DNA of 64,000 nucleotides from Paractinoplanes rishiriensis (lineage in GTDB: Bacteria > Actinomycetota > Actinomycetes > Mycobacteriales > Micromonosporaceae): positions 496,001 through 560,000 of the forward strand of contig NZ_BOMV01000007.1 of assembly GCF_016862375.1 (NCBI RefSeq). Reading direction: 5' to 3'. Both the position numbers and the translations under genes were made by a program. The notes under the pieces are model-generated. The model was not told the DNA's origin. It did not search any database and was given only the letters and a program-made list of their open reading frames with translations. Shown here one piece after another: positions 1 through 7,876 of the stretch (its first letter is position 1; each line of letters opens with the position of its first letter).

Positions 1-1
1 C

Positions 2-1399
2 GCGGGCGTCAGCGTCGGCCCGTTCCGCGCCGAGATGTCGATCAGCCCGTCCGTTCTGGGCGGCACCGAGGTCGACCTGCCACCGCTCGGGTCGCTGCAC
101 CTGGACAGCCACGACGGCCCGCTGCACCTGACGGTCAACCTGGCCGCGCTGGACCAGTCCCGGACCGAGGCGCTGATCGACAACCCGGCCGCGATCAGCT
201 CGGCTGGCGAGAACGCGGTTGCCGACGTCCGCATGGGGGTCATGCGCCTCGGCGTACGGACCCTGGGAATTTCGGTCCTCAGCGCCCTGATCCTGTCCAC
301 CTTGATCTTCCGCAACGTCCGCCGGGTGGCGGCCGCCGGCGTGACCGCGCTGGTGGTCACCGCGGGCAGCCTGGGCCTGGCGTTCGGCACCCTGCGCCCC
401 GACTCGATCGCCGAGCCCCGCTACGAGGGACTGCTGGTCAACGCGCCCGCGGTGGTCGGCGACGCCCGCCGGATCGCGGACAACTACGGCCGCTACGCCG
501 ACCAGCTCCAGCAGATCGTCAGCAACGTGAGCCGCCTCTACACCACGGTCAGCTCGCTGCCGGTGTACGAGCCGGCCGGCAACACCACCCGCCTGCTGCA
601 CGTCTCCGACCTGCACCTGAACCCGAGCTCGTGGGGCCTGATCCGGACGGTGGTGCAGACCTTCGACATCGACGCGGTGATCGACACCGGCGACATGGTC
701 GACTGGGGCAGCAGCGCCGAGACCAACTACGCCAGCTCGATCCCGTCGGTCGGGGTGCCGTACCTCTACGTGCGCGGCAACCACGACTCGGGCGCCATCC
801 AGGCGGCGGTGGCCCGGCAGCGCAACGCGGTGGTCCTGGACAACACGACCACCCAGGTGGGCAACCTGACGATCGCGGGCATCGGCGACCCCGAGTTCAC
901 CCCCGACAAGTCCGAGGAGCCCACCGAGGAGGACGCGACCTCGCCGCTGCTGCTGGCCGGTGACCAGCTGGCGACGACGATCCGGCGCTCGGACAAGCCG
1001 GTGGACATCGCGCTGGTACACGATCCGGCGATGGCGCCTCCGCTGAGCGGGGTGGTGCCGCTGGTCCTGGCCGGGCACATGCACCAGCGGCAGGTGAGCA
1101 TCATGCCGGAGCCGGTTCCGGTGTCGCCTTCGCCCACCCCGAGCGCGCCCGCGGGGGATGAACTGCCGGTGCAGACGCGCCTGATGGTCGAGGGTTCGAC
1201 GGGCGGCGCCGGCCTGCGCGGCCTGGAAAAGGAAGACCCGACGCCGCTCATGCTGTCGGTGCTCTACTTCGACGAGAATCGCCAGCTCAAGGCCTACGAC
1301 GACATCCAGGTGGGCGGCACCGGCGAGTCCAACATCGAGATGCAGCGAAACGTGATCGGCGCGGAGCAGCCGCCGTCTGTTTCGCCCTCGCCTTCTTAG
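2..1399 (+). CDS. Membrane-anchored metallophosphoesterase (5' partial)
   Basis: The frame is open to the left edge, so the true start lies outside the window; the first visible in-frame ATG is at 35. Two hydrophobic helices (about 250-420) precede a calcineurin-like phosphoesterase domain. The metal-binding blocks are in order: DLHLN (608-622), GDMVDWG (near 692), GNHD (near 778), a VHDP histidine (near 1018) and GHMHQ (near 1075). The family hydrolyses phosphodiesters or phosphomonoesters with two metal ions; the substrate cannot be read from sequence. The helices followed by the catalytic domain suggest that the enzyme is held at the membrane. The tail is Pro/Ser-rich. It ends convergently, overlapping the stop of the XRE regulator by three bases. 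Confidence 0.88.
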   Translation, partial: AGVSVGPFRAEMSISPSVLGGTEVDLPPLGSLHLDSHDGPLHLTVNLAALDQSRTEALIDNPAAISSAGENAVADVRMGVMRLGVRTLGISVLSALILSTLIFRNVRRVAAAGVTALVVTAGSLGLAFGTLRPDSIAEPRYEGLLVNAPAVVGDARRIADNYGRYADQLQQIVSNVSRLYTTVSSLPVYEPAGNTTRLLHVSDLHLNPSSWGLIRTVVQTFDIDAVIDTGDMVDWGSSAETNYASSIPSVGVPYLYVRGNHDSGAIQAAVARQRNAVVLDNTTTQVGNLTIAGIGDPEFTPDKSEEPTEEDATSPLLLAGDQLATTIRRSDKPVDIALVHDPAMAPPLSGVVPLVLAGHMHQRQVSIMPEPVPVSPSPTPSAPAGDELPVQTRLMVEGSTGGAGLRGLEKEDPTPLMLSVLYFDENRQLKAYDDIQVGGTGESNIEMQRNVIGAEQPPSVSPSPS

Positions 1400-1593
1400 G
1401 CCCGCTCCGGCATGAAGATGTCCTCGATCCGGCAGTCGAGCGCGAAGGCCAGGTTGAAGGCGACCTGAAGGCTGGGGTCATACTTCCCGTTCTCAATGGA
1501 ATTGATGGTCTGCCGGGACACCCCGATCGCGCCGGCGAGCCGCTCCTGCGTCCATCGGCGTTCGGCCCGCAGCACCCGGAGGCGGTTCTCCAT
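1396..1593 (-). CDS. Small XRE-family (YgzD-like) HTH regulator
   Basis: A 65-residue protein that is almost entirely a Cro/C1-type helix-turn-helix. The core is WTQERLAGAIGVSRQTINSIE followed by NGKYDPSLQVAFNLAFAL and a short acidic end. This is the usual length of the small regulators that are paired with a membrane protein gene. Its ATG (1591-1593) shares one base with the TGA of the upstream gene, so it is probably translationally coupled to the membrane protein. A palindrome at 2015-2031 upstream of the operon is the likely autoregulatory operator. No effector domain is present. The HTH call is firm; the target assignment is inference. Confidence 0.88.
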   Translation of the reverse strand: MENRLRVLRAERRWTQERLAGAIGVSRQTINSIENGKYDPSLQVAFNLAFALDCRIEDIFMPERA

Positions 1594-1994
1594 CAGCGGT
1601 ACCGGTTGAGGCGGGCGGCCTGCGCCACACTCCACGAGACAAGACCGAAGAACAAAACCCAAGGAGCAAGGAGCCGCGGTACGTCTGCAAAGGCGTCGAC
1701 AATCCCGTAGGTGAGCACGCCCCCCATCGTGATCCAGAACGCGAGCGCCGAGGCTTCGACGTTGACGGTGCGCTCCAGCCCGTCCCGCCGCAGTGCCGAA
1801 CGCCCCACGACCGCGGCGGTGAGCATGAGCCCGCCGGTGGCGACGGCCGCGAGAGTCGCAGCGGCCCACGTGGGCACCGCCTCAGCCAGGACCACCAACA
1901 AAACCGCGCCCGAGATGCCACCCACCCAGACGACAACGCCGGCCCAAACCAGCAACGACTCCCTGCCGGTCAGTTCCCGAACTCCGCTAGCCAT
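1593..1994 (-). CDS. Four-helix membrane protein of the XRE-regulator operon
   Basis: A 133-residue protein with four predicted membrane helices: a pair around GVVVWVGGISGAVLLVVLA and AATLAAVATGGLMLTAAVV, then ALAFWITMGGVLTYGIV and LLAPWVLFFGLVSW. Start chosen at ATG 1992-1994, which has GGGAG just upstream; an in-frame TTG at 2030 lies inside the operator palindrome and is less likely. It forms an operon with the HTH gene through a TGATG junction. This two-gene arrangement (membrane protein plus small XRE regulator) is widespread in Gram-positive bacteria, but the function of the membrane partner is unknown. Confidence 0.75.
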   Translation of the reverse strand: MASGVRELTGRESLLVWAGVVVWVGGISGAVLLVVLAEAVPTWAAATLAAVATGGLMLTAAVVGRSALRRDGLERTVNVEASALAFWITMGGVLTYGIVDAFADVPRLLAPWVLFFGLVSWSVAQAARLNRYR

Positions 1995-2014
1995 GCTCCC
2001 GATAGTCCAGTCAC

Positions 2015-2031
2015 CTTGACTAAATGTCAAG
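2015..2031 (-). promoter_or_regulatory. Palindromic operator overlapping a -35 box
   Basis: Perfect inverted repeat CTTGAC-TAAAT-GTCAAG. On the minus strand it contains TTGACA (2030-2025), which is followed 17 bases later by GACTAT and then, 7 bases on, by the ATG at 1994. A regulator bound here would cover the -35 element of the membrane protein/XRE operon, so autorepression by the small XRE protein is the simplest reading. The transcript would be leaderless or nearly so. Confidence 0.55.
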
Positions 2032-2356
2032 CGTCCTTGTCATCCCGGTAGGCCGGACATCGACGTTGTCGAGTTAGCGAGCCCAGCAAGCAGCAGACCC
2101 CTTAAGATCGCGTTTTCCGTGCCGGCAGAACGCGCTCATTGTCGCGATGTCCGGCCAGCAACGCCGGAATGTGAGACCTGGTTCCACAGCTCGGCCTGGG
2201 CCGCCCAGCGTGGCGGGCGCGGGCGTGGCGGGCGCCGACGCGGCGGCGGGCGCCGCGGATGGCGCGGCACGACTGCCGCAGACGCGCAGCTGAAGGCCGG
2301 GCGCGCGGCGGATGGTGGCGGCGCGACTGCTTAGGGGCTGAGGCCCTGCCGGGTGG
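2032..2356. other. Intergenic region, low-complexity GC-rich
   Basis: No gene is supported between the XRE operon promoter and the end of gatB. The part from about 2205 to 2275 is a run of imperfect GGCGGGCGC-type repeats, which produces Gly/Arg-rich open frames without coding character. No tRNA or clear hairpin terminator was seen. Confidence 0.5.
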
Positions 2357-3850
2357 CTAGGTGAGGCGCTCGAGGATCAGGTCGCGGACGGTTTTGGCGT
2401 CGGCCTGGCCTCGGGTGGATTTCATGACGGCGCCTACCAGGGCGCCGGCGGCTGCGTGTTTGCCGTCTCGGATTTTGGCGGCGATTTCGGGGTTGGCGGC
2501 GATTGCTTCGTCGACGGCGGCGGCGATGGCACCGGAGTCGGAGACCACCTCCAGGCCTCGGGCGGCCATCACCTCGGTGGGGTTGCCCTCGCCGGCCACT
2601 ACGCCCTCGAGGACTGCGCGGGCCAGCTTGTCGTTGAGCTTGCCCTCGTCGACCAGCTTTTGCAGTTCGGCCACCTGGACGGGGGTGGCGCCCACCTCGG
2701 CCAGGTCGACGCCGGTTTCGTTGGCGCGGCGGGCCAGCTCGCCCATCCACCACTTGCGGGCGCCGGCGGGGCTGGCGCCGACGGCGATGGTCTGCTCGAT
2801 CAACTCGACGGCGCCGGCGTTGGCCACCGACTGCATGTCGGTTTCGCTGATGCCCCACTCCTCGCGGAGGCGGGCCCGCTTGGCCGACGGGCGCTCCGGG
2901 AGCGCGGCCTTGAGCTCGGCCACCCACGCCTTGTCGGGGGCGATCGGGACCAGGTCGGGCTCGGGGAAGTAGCGGTAGTCGGTGGCGGTCTCCTTGGAGC
3001 GGCCGGAGCTGGTGTCGCCACGGTCCTCGTGGAAGTGACGGGTCTCCTGGACGATGCGGCCGCCGCCGTCGAGGACCGCGGTCTGGCGGATGATCTCGGA
3101 GCGGACGGCGCGTTCGACGGAGCGCAGCGAGTTGACGTTCTTGGTCTCGGTGCGGGTGCCCCACTCCTCGCCGGGCTTGTTGAGCGAGGTGTTCACGTCG
3201 CAGCGCAGCGAGCCCTGCTCCATCCGCACGTCGGAGACGCCGAGCGAGCGGATGATGTCACGCAGCTCGGTGACGTAGGCGCGGGCCACCTCGGGAGCCA
3301 GCGCGCCCAGGCCGGGGACCGGCTTGGTCACGATCTCGACCAGGGGGATGCCGGCCCGGTTGTAGTCGACCAGGGACTCGGTGGCACCGTGGATGCGGCC
3401 GGTCGCACCGCCGACGTGCAGCGTCTTACCGGTGTCCTCCTCGAGGTGGACACGCTCGATGCCGATGCGGTAGGTGGTGCCGTCGACCTCGACGTCGACG
3501 TAGCCGTCGATGCACAGGGGCTCGTCGTACTGTGAAGTCTGGAAGTTTTTTGGCATGTCGGGGTAGAAGTAGTTTTTCCGGGCCATCCGGCACCAGGCGG
3601 CGATGTCGCAGTTGAGCGCGAGGCCGATGCGGATGGTCGCCTCGATGCCGGCGCGGTTGGCCACCGGGAGAGAGCCGGGCAGGCCCAGGCAGACCGGGCA
3701 CACCTGGGTGTTGGGCTCGGCGCCGAAGTCGGTGCGGCAGCCGCAGAACATCTTGGTCTGCGTGCCCAGCTCGACATGCGTCTCGAGGCCGATCACCGGT
3801 TCGAACCGGGAGATGGCGTCCTCGTACGTCGGCAGCGCGATGGTGGTCAT
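2357..3850 (-). CDS. gatB: Asp-tRNA(Asn)/Glu-tRNA(Gln) amidotransferase subunit B
   Basis: A 497-residue protein, the normal length for GatB. It acts with GatA and GatC to convert misacylated Glu-tRNA(Gln) or Asp-tRNA(Asn) to the correct aminoacyl-tRNA; GatB binds the tRNA and carries out the kinase step. Visible blocks include [13 protein letters not shown] near the N-terminus, the Cys cluster MFCGC...CPVCLGLPG of the zinc site, [16 protein letters not shown], and [14 protein letters not shown]. The C-terminal YqeY-like helical domain ends in [10 protein letters not shown]. Start at ATG 3848-3850 with GGGAG ten bases upstream. It is separated from gatA and gatC by about 2 kb, with an unrelated gene and pseudogene remnants in between; divergent from the M1 peptidase gene. 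Confidence 0.97.
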   Translation of the reverse strand: MTTIALPTYEDAISRFEPVIGLETHVELGTQTKMFCGCRTDFGAEPNTQVCPVCLGLPGSLPVANRAGIEATIRIGLALNCDIAAWCRMARKNYFYPDMPKNFQTSQYDEPLCIDGYVDVEVDGTTYRIGIERVHLEEDTGKTLHVGGATGRIHGATESLVDYNRAGIPLVEIVTKPVPGLGALAPEVARAYVTELRDIIRSLGVSDVRMEQGSLRCDVNTSLNKPGEEWGTRTETKNVNSLRSVERAVRSEIIRQTAVLDGGGRIVQETRHFHEDRGDTSSGRSKETATDYRYFPEPDLVPIAPDKAWVAELKAALPERPSAKRARLREEWGISETDMQSVANAGAVELIEQTIAVGASPAGARKWWMGELARRANETGVDLAEVGATPVQVAELQKLVDEGKLNDKLARAVLEGVVAGEGNPTEVMAARGLEVVSDSGAIAAAVDEAIAANPEIAAKIRDGKHAAAGALVGAVMKSTRGQADAKTVRDLILERLT

Positions 3851-3946
3851 GCGGTGAGCTCCCAGACTGGACCCGGAATTTCTTACGGTGTTCAGGGTAG
3901 TGGGCGGCACCGACGGTTTTTCGCGGACCCGGGGTACGGTCCGGCC

Positions 3947-5338
3947 ATGGACCGATGGCTGCGCGCCGCAGTGGCCGTGCTCGCGCTGCTCACCGGCTGC
4001 GCGGAGACACCGGCCGCGCCTGCTATCCCGGTGCCGGCCCGGCACCCCGGCACGTCGGTCCCGGTGGCCGATCCGCTCTATCCGGGGCACGGCAATCCTG
4101 GGCTGGACGTGCTGCACTACGACCTCGACCTGGCCTGGGATCCGCGGGCGGGCACGCTCACCGGCACCGCCACGCTGCGGATCCGGCCCACCGTGGACGC
4201 CGCATCCGTCCGGCTCGACTTCCAGCCGTACGAGATGATCGAAGTTGAAGTTGACGGTGTTGCGGTCCCGGCCGGCGTGACCGGCGAGAAGCTGACGGTG
4301 CCGGTGGCGGTGACCAGGGATCGGCCGGTCACGCTCGTGGTCGGCTACCGCGGCCGGCCGAGAACCACGCCGATGCCGTCGCACCGCACCGACACCGAGC
4401 CGCTGGGCCTGACCGTCACCCGCGACGGTGGGCTGTGGACCATGCAGGAGCCGTACGGGGCCTACACCTGGTACCCGGCCAACGACCACCCGTCCGACGA
4501 GGCGCTCTACGACATCGCGGTGACCGTCCCGGCCGGCTGGACGGCGATCGCCGGTGGCACCCCGGCCGGCGTTGACGGACGAACATTCCGCTACACCAGC
4601 GCCGACCCGGTCGCGACCTACCTGCAGACGCTGGCCGTCGGCCGCTACCGCAAGCTCACCGCGACCGGCCCCGGCGGTGTCCCACTCACCTACTGGTACC
4701 GGCCCGGCGTCGACGAGCGGCTGCTGCCGGCCCTGCGGAAGTCGCCGTCCCACCTGTCGTTCCTGGTCGAGCGGTTCGGGCCGTATCCGTTCCCGACCGG
4801 CGGCGTCGTCCTGGTCGACTCGGCCTCGGCTATGGAGACCCAGCAGATGATCACGATGGGCGGCCGGGTCCGTGCGGACCGCTTCGACCAGGATCTGCTG
4901 CATGAGTTCGCACACCAGTGGTTCGGCAACTCGGTCACCCTGACGCACTGGGCCGACCTGTGGCTCAACGAGGGCTGGGCGATGTACGCCCAGCTGCTCT
5001 ACGACCAGTCCCTCGACGGCTACAGCGACGACGAACTCGAGAAACGCCTCCGGGAGCGGGACGCCGCGCCGCGGAAACGGCTCGGACCGCCGGCCTGGGC
5101 CAAACCGGGGTACTTCGCGGAGAGCAACGTGTATCTGTGCCCGGCGGCGATGCTGAAGGAGGTGCACGACCGGCTCGGCGATCGACGCTTCTTCGCGCTG
5201 GCGACGGCGTGGGTGCAGACGCAGCGGAACACGCAGCAGGACCGGGCGTCGTTCACCACGTTCGTGAACCGGCAGACCGGGGAGGATTTCACGGCGCTGA
5301 TCGACGCCTGGCTGGACTCACCGACGACGCCGGCCTGA
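3947..5338 (+). CDS. M1-family metallopeptidase, predicted lipoprotein
   Basis: A 463-residue protein with a type II signal peptide: hydrophobic [11 protein letters not shown] then Cys (lipobox LLTGC). Start at ATG 3947 places the Arg of the n-region directly before the hydrophobic stretch. There is no good ribosome site; TACGGT lies six bases upstream, so the mRNA may be leaderless. The N-terminal beta domain ([13 protein letters not shown]) is followed by the gluzincin site HEFAHQW (near 4902) with the third zinc ligand in LNEGWAMY 18 residues later. The exopeptidase motif, normally GAMEN, reads SAMET here, so the N-terminal amine-binding residue may differ from classical aminopeptidases. 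Expected to act outside the cell on peptides. Confidence 0.9.
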   Translation: MDRWLRAAVAVLALLTGCAETPAAPAIPVPARHPGTSVPVADPLYPGHGNPGLDVLHYDLDLAWDPRAGTLTGTATLRIRPTVDAASVRLDFQPYEMIEVEVDGVAVPAGVTGEKLTVPVAVTRDRPVTLVVGYRGRPRTTPMPSHRTDTEPLGLTVTRDGGLWTMQEPYGAYTWYPANDHPSDEALYDIAVTVPAGWTAIAGGTPAGVDGRTFRYTSADPVATYLQTLAVGRYRKLTATGPGGVPLTYWYRPGVDERLLPALRKSPSHLSFLVERFGPYPFPTGGVVLVDSASAMETQQMITMGGRVRADRFDQDLLHEFAHQWFGNSVTLTHWADLWLNEGWAMYAQLLYDQSLDGYSDDELEKRLRERDAAPRKRLGPPAWAKPGYFAESNVYLCPAAMLKEVHDRLGDRRFFALATAWVQTQRNTQQDRASFTTFVNRQTGEDFTALIDAWLDSPTTPA

Positions 5339-5343
5339 CCGGC

Positions 5344-5522
5344 TCACCGCCGCCGGTAACCGAAGCCGGTCAAAGCCTCGATGGTGCGCTCCCCGTACAG
5401 CGGCAAAGGACGGCACGGTGAGCAGCAGGCCAAGGAGATCGACTCGGCAATCTCCTGAGGAAGGGCAGGAACCGGTCGTCGGAAACGCCCTCGGCGATCA
5501 GCGCCGATCGGAGATACCGCAT
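5344..5522 (-). pseudogene. Remnant of a DUF4276 (TOPRIM-like) gene
   Basis: From ATG 5520-5522 the sequence reads MRYLRSALIAEGVSDDRFLP, a good match to the start of DUF4276 proteins as I know them. The frame then breaks. About 20 bases later another frame gives QEIAESISL, a second LLLTVPSFAAV and a third ERTIEALTGFGY to a TGA at 5344, which resembles the family's C-terminus. A normal DUF4276 protein has about 200 residues, so roughly two thirds of the middle is gone and at least two frameshifts are present. DUF4276 genes usually follow an AAA ATPase gene, and the remains of one lie directly upstream here. Family assignment is from memory of the motifs; a profile search would settle it. Confidence 0.6.
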
Positions 5523-5575
5523 CAGGCCTCCAGGGCCGGTGTCCAGAAATCCGGCGTACCGTGCCCGGTCACCGA

Positions 5576-5992
5576 TCAGCCGGTGGGCCAGATCGGGAAC
5601 CGCTCGCGCCACTTGTCCTCGGCCGGCGACAGGGCGCGTACGGACTCGGAAATGACGAACGGCCGGAAGCCGGCCGGCACCTCACGAAGCTCGATGGCCA
5701 GTTCGTAGCGGAGACGGGTCGCGGCCACCCGCCGGGTCTCGCCGAAGGCGTCCGTGATCTCCCGGTCCAGCCGGCCGTCGGCGTCGCGGTGGAACAACTC
5801 CAGCAGGTGCCCGCGCGCGTGCTGGGACGCCTCCAGGACCGGCTCGGTCGCCAGCCGGGAGAGGAAGCGGAGCGCATCGAACAGGTTGGACTTTCCGGCA
5901 CCGTTCCGTCCCAGCACCACCAGGAACGGCGGCAGATCCAGGGCGAAATCGCGGAACGTCTTGAACCCGTCGATCTCGATCCGAGTGAGCAC
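5576..5992 (-). pseudogene. 5' fragment of an AAA-family ATPase (SMC/RecF-like)
   Basis: Starts at GTG 5990-5992 with a strong AGGAG upstream, just past the end of gatA. It encodes 138 residues: LTRIEIDGFKTFRDF, then a Walker A GRNGAGKSNLFDAL, then helical sequence to ALSPAEDKWRERFP and a premature TGA at 5576. Full-length members of this AAA_21/RecF-like group have about 350-450 residues, with Walker B and signature motifs in the missing part. The next recognisable sequence is the start of a DUF4276 remnant. Together they look like a two-gene ATPase/nuclease-type module that has lost most of its length. A shortened functional product cannot be excluded but is unlikely without Walker B. Confidence 0.72.
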
Positions 5993-6018
5993 TCCCGCTC
6001 CTCTCCCGGCAGCGACCG

Positions 6019-7482
6019 TTACAGCTCGGGCGGGGTCAGCGTGCCGACTGCGGACTCCAGGGCCGCGGCCACCCGGTACATCCGGTCGTCGGCCATGGTG
6101 GGCGCCATGATCTGGAAGCCGACCGGCAGACCCTCGGACAGGCCGGACGGCACCGAGATGGCCGGGCCGCCGTACAGGTTGGTGGGGATGGTGAACAGGT
6201 CGGCCAGGTACATCTGGTACGGGTCCGAGGTGCGCGACCCGAACGGGAAGGCCACGAACGGCGTGGTCGGCGAGACCAGCACGTCGGCCTGGTCGAAGGC
6301 CCGCTGGAAGTCGCGGGTGATCAGGGTGCGGACCTTTTGCGCCTGGCCGTAGTACGCGTCGTAGTAGCCGCTGGACAGCGCGTACGTCCCCAGGATGATG
6401 CGGCGCTTGACCTCCGGCCCGAAGCCGGCGTCGCGGGTCAGCGACATGACCTCCTCGAGCGAGCGGTTGCCGTCGTCGCCGACCCGCAGGCCGTAGCGCA
6501 CGCCGTCGAAGCGGGCCAGGTTGGACGTGCACTCGCTGGGGGCGATCAGGTAGTACGCCGGAAGCGCGTACTGGAAATGCGGGCAGGACACCTCGACCAC
6601 CTCGGCGCCCAGCTTGACCAGGGCCTCCAGGCTGTCCCGGAAGGAGGCCGCCACGCCGGGCTCGGAGCCGTCGCCGGCGAACTCCTTGACCAGGCCGAGC
6701 TTGACGCCGGTGAGGTCGCCGCCGGCGCCCAGCCGGGCCGCGGCCACCACGTCGGGCACGGCCTGCGGGATCGAGGTGGAGTCGCGGACGTCGTGCCCGG
6801 CGATCGCGGCGTGCAGCAGGGCCGCGTCCTCGACCGAGCGGGCGCACGGGCCGGGGGTGTCCAGCGAGGAGGAGAACGCGATGAGGCCGTAGCGCGAGGT
6901 GCCGCCGTAGGTGGGCTTGGCGCCGACCGTGCCGGTGACCGCGCCGGGCTGGCGGATCGAGCCGCCGGTGTCGGTGCCGATGGCCAGCGGCGCCTCGTAG
7001 GCCGCGATGGCCGCCGCGCTGCCGCCGCCGGAGCCACCGGGGATGCGGCCGAGGTCCCACGGGTTGTTGGTGGGGCCGTACGCGCTGTATTCGGTGGAGG
7101 AGCCCATCGCGAACTCGTCCATGTTGGTCTTGCCGAGCATGACCGTGCCGGCGGCGCGCAGCCGCTCCACGATGGTCGCGTCGTACGGCGGGCGCCAGCC
7201 CTCGAGGATCTTGGAAGCGGCCGTGGTGGGCACGCCCCTGGTGGCGATCACGTCCTTGACCGCGACCGGCACGCCGGCCAGCGGGCCGGTGACCTCGCCA
7301 CGGTCGACCCGCTCGGCCGCGGCGATCGCGCCCTCCCGGTCGACGTGCAGGAAGGCGTGGACGCGCTGGTCGACGGCCTCGATCCGGTCGAGGTGGGCCT
7401 GGGCGACCTCGACCGCCGAGACCTCCCTGTTCTTGATCTTGGCGGCGAGTTCGACCGCCGACATCCGGGTGAGATCGGCCAT
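6019..7482 (-). CDS. gatA: Asp-tRNA(Asn)/Glu-tRNA(Gln) amidotransferase subunit A
   Basis: A 487-residue amidase-signature enzyme. It releases ammonia from glutamine and supplies it to GatB. The catalytic triad is visible: Lys in [10 protein letters not shown], cis-Ser in the [13 protein letters not shown] block, and the nucleophile Ser in [12 protein letters not shown]. Start at ATG 7480-7482, with GAGGAGG inside the end of gatC and only four bases between the two genes, so gatC and gatA are one transcript. The length agrees with bacterial GatA. Confidence 0.97.
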   Translation of the reverse strand: MADLTRMSAVELAAKIKNREVSAVEVAQAHLDRIEAVDQRVHAFLHVDREGAIAAAERVDRGEVTGPLAGVPVAVKDVIATRGVPTTAASKILEGWRPPYDATIVERLRAAGTVMLGKTNMDEFAMGSSTEYSAYGPTNNPWDLGRIPGGSGGGSAAAIAAYEAPLAIGTDTGGSIRQPGAVTGTVGAKPTYGGTSRYGLIAFSSSLDTPGPCARSVEDAALLHAAIAGHDVRDSTSIPQAVPDVVAAARLGAGGDLTGVKLGLVKEFAGDGSEPGVAASFRDSLEALVKLGAEVVEVSCPHFQYALPAYYLIAPSECTSNLARFDGVRYGLRVGDDGNRSLEEVMSLTRDAGFGPEVKRRIILGTYALSSGYYDAYYGQAQKVRTLITRDFQRAFDQADVLVSPTTPFVAFPFGSRTSDPYQMYLADLFTIPTNLYGGPAISVPSGLSEGLPVGFQIMAPTMADDRMYRVAAALESAVGTLTPPEL

Positions 7483-7486
7483 CGGG

Positions 7487-7786
7487 TCAGTCCTCCTCGT
7501 CCAGGATCCGCGGCACCCGGAAGCGGCCCTCGAACGCATCGGGCGCGCCGGACAGCGCCTCCTCCTGCGTGAGGCTCGGCAGCGGGACGTCGTCGCGGTA
7601 CACGTTGGTCAGCGGCACCGAGTGCGAGGTCGGCGGGATGTCGTCCGCGGCCACCTCACCGACCCGCGCCACCGACTGGAGGATCACGTCGAGCTGCCCC
7701 GCGAACTGATCCAATTCCTGCTCGGTCACGGCGAGCCGCGACAGGCGCGCGAGATGCGCGACCTCCTCGCGGGAGATGGCGGCCAT
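7487..7786 (-). CDS. gatC: Asp-tRNA(Asn)/Glu-tRNA(Gln) amidotransferase subunit C
   Basis: A 99-residue protein with the typical start [19 protein letters not shown] and the C-terminal [18 protein letters not shown] seen in GatC. It stabilises GatA and tethers it to GatB. Two ATG codons in tandem (7784-7789) follow AGGGG; either could be used, giving 99 or 100 residues. First gene of the gatCA unit. Confidence 0.95.
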   Translation of the reverse strand: MAAISREEVAHLARLSRLAVTEQELDQFAGQLDVILQSVARVGEVAADDIPPTSHSVPLTNVYRDDVPLPSLTQEEALSGAPDAFEGRFRVPRILDEED

Positions 7787-7876
7787 CATGCCCCTACTTT
7801 CTCGAGTCGTGCGCTGACCGCACGAGTCTATTTCGCCCCGCGGAAGGGCCGTCCGGCGGGACGGTGCCATCACCCG

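Noticed and set aside
2119..2334. A 71-codon Gly/Arg-rich plus-strand frame
   Set aside because: Low-complexity repeats, no ribosome site, no conserved motif; treated as non-coding.
5370..5612. An 80-codon minus-strand frame starting with GTG as an independent gene
   Set aside because: Its beginning overlaps the AAA fragment in another frame, and only the part from ATG 5522 matches DUF4276; the rest is out of frame with the family.
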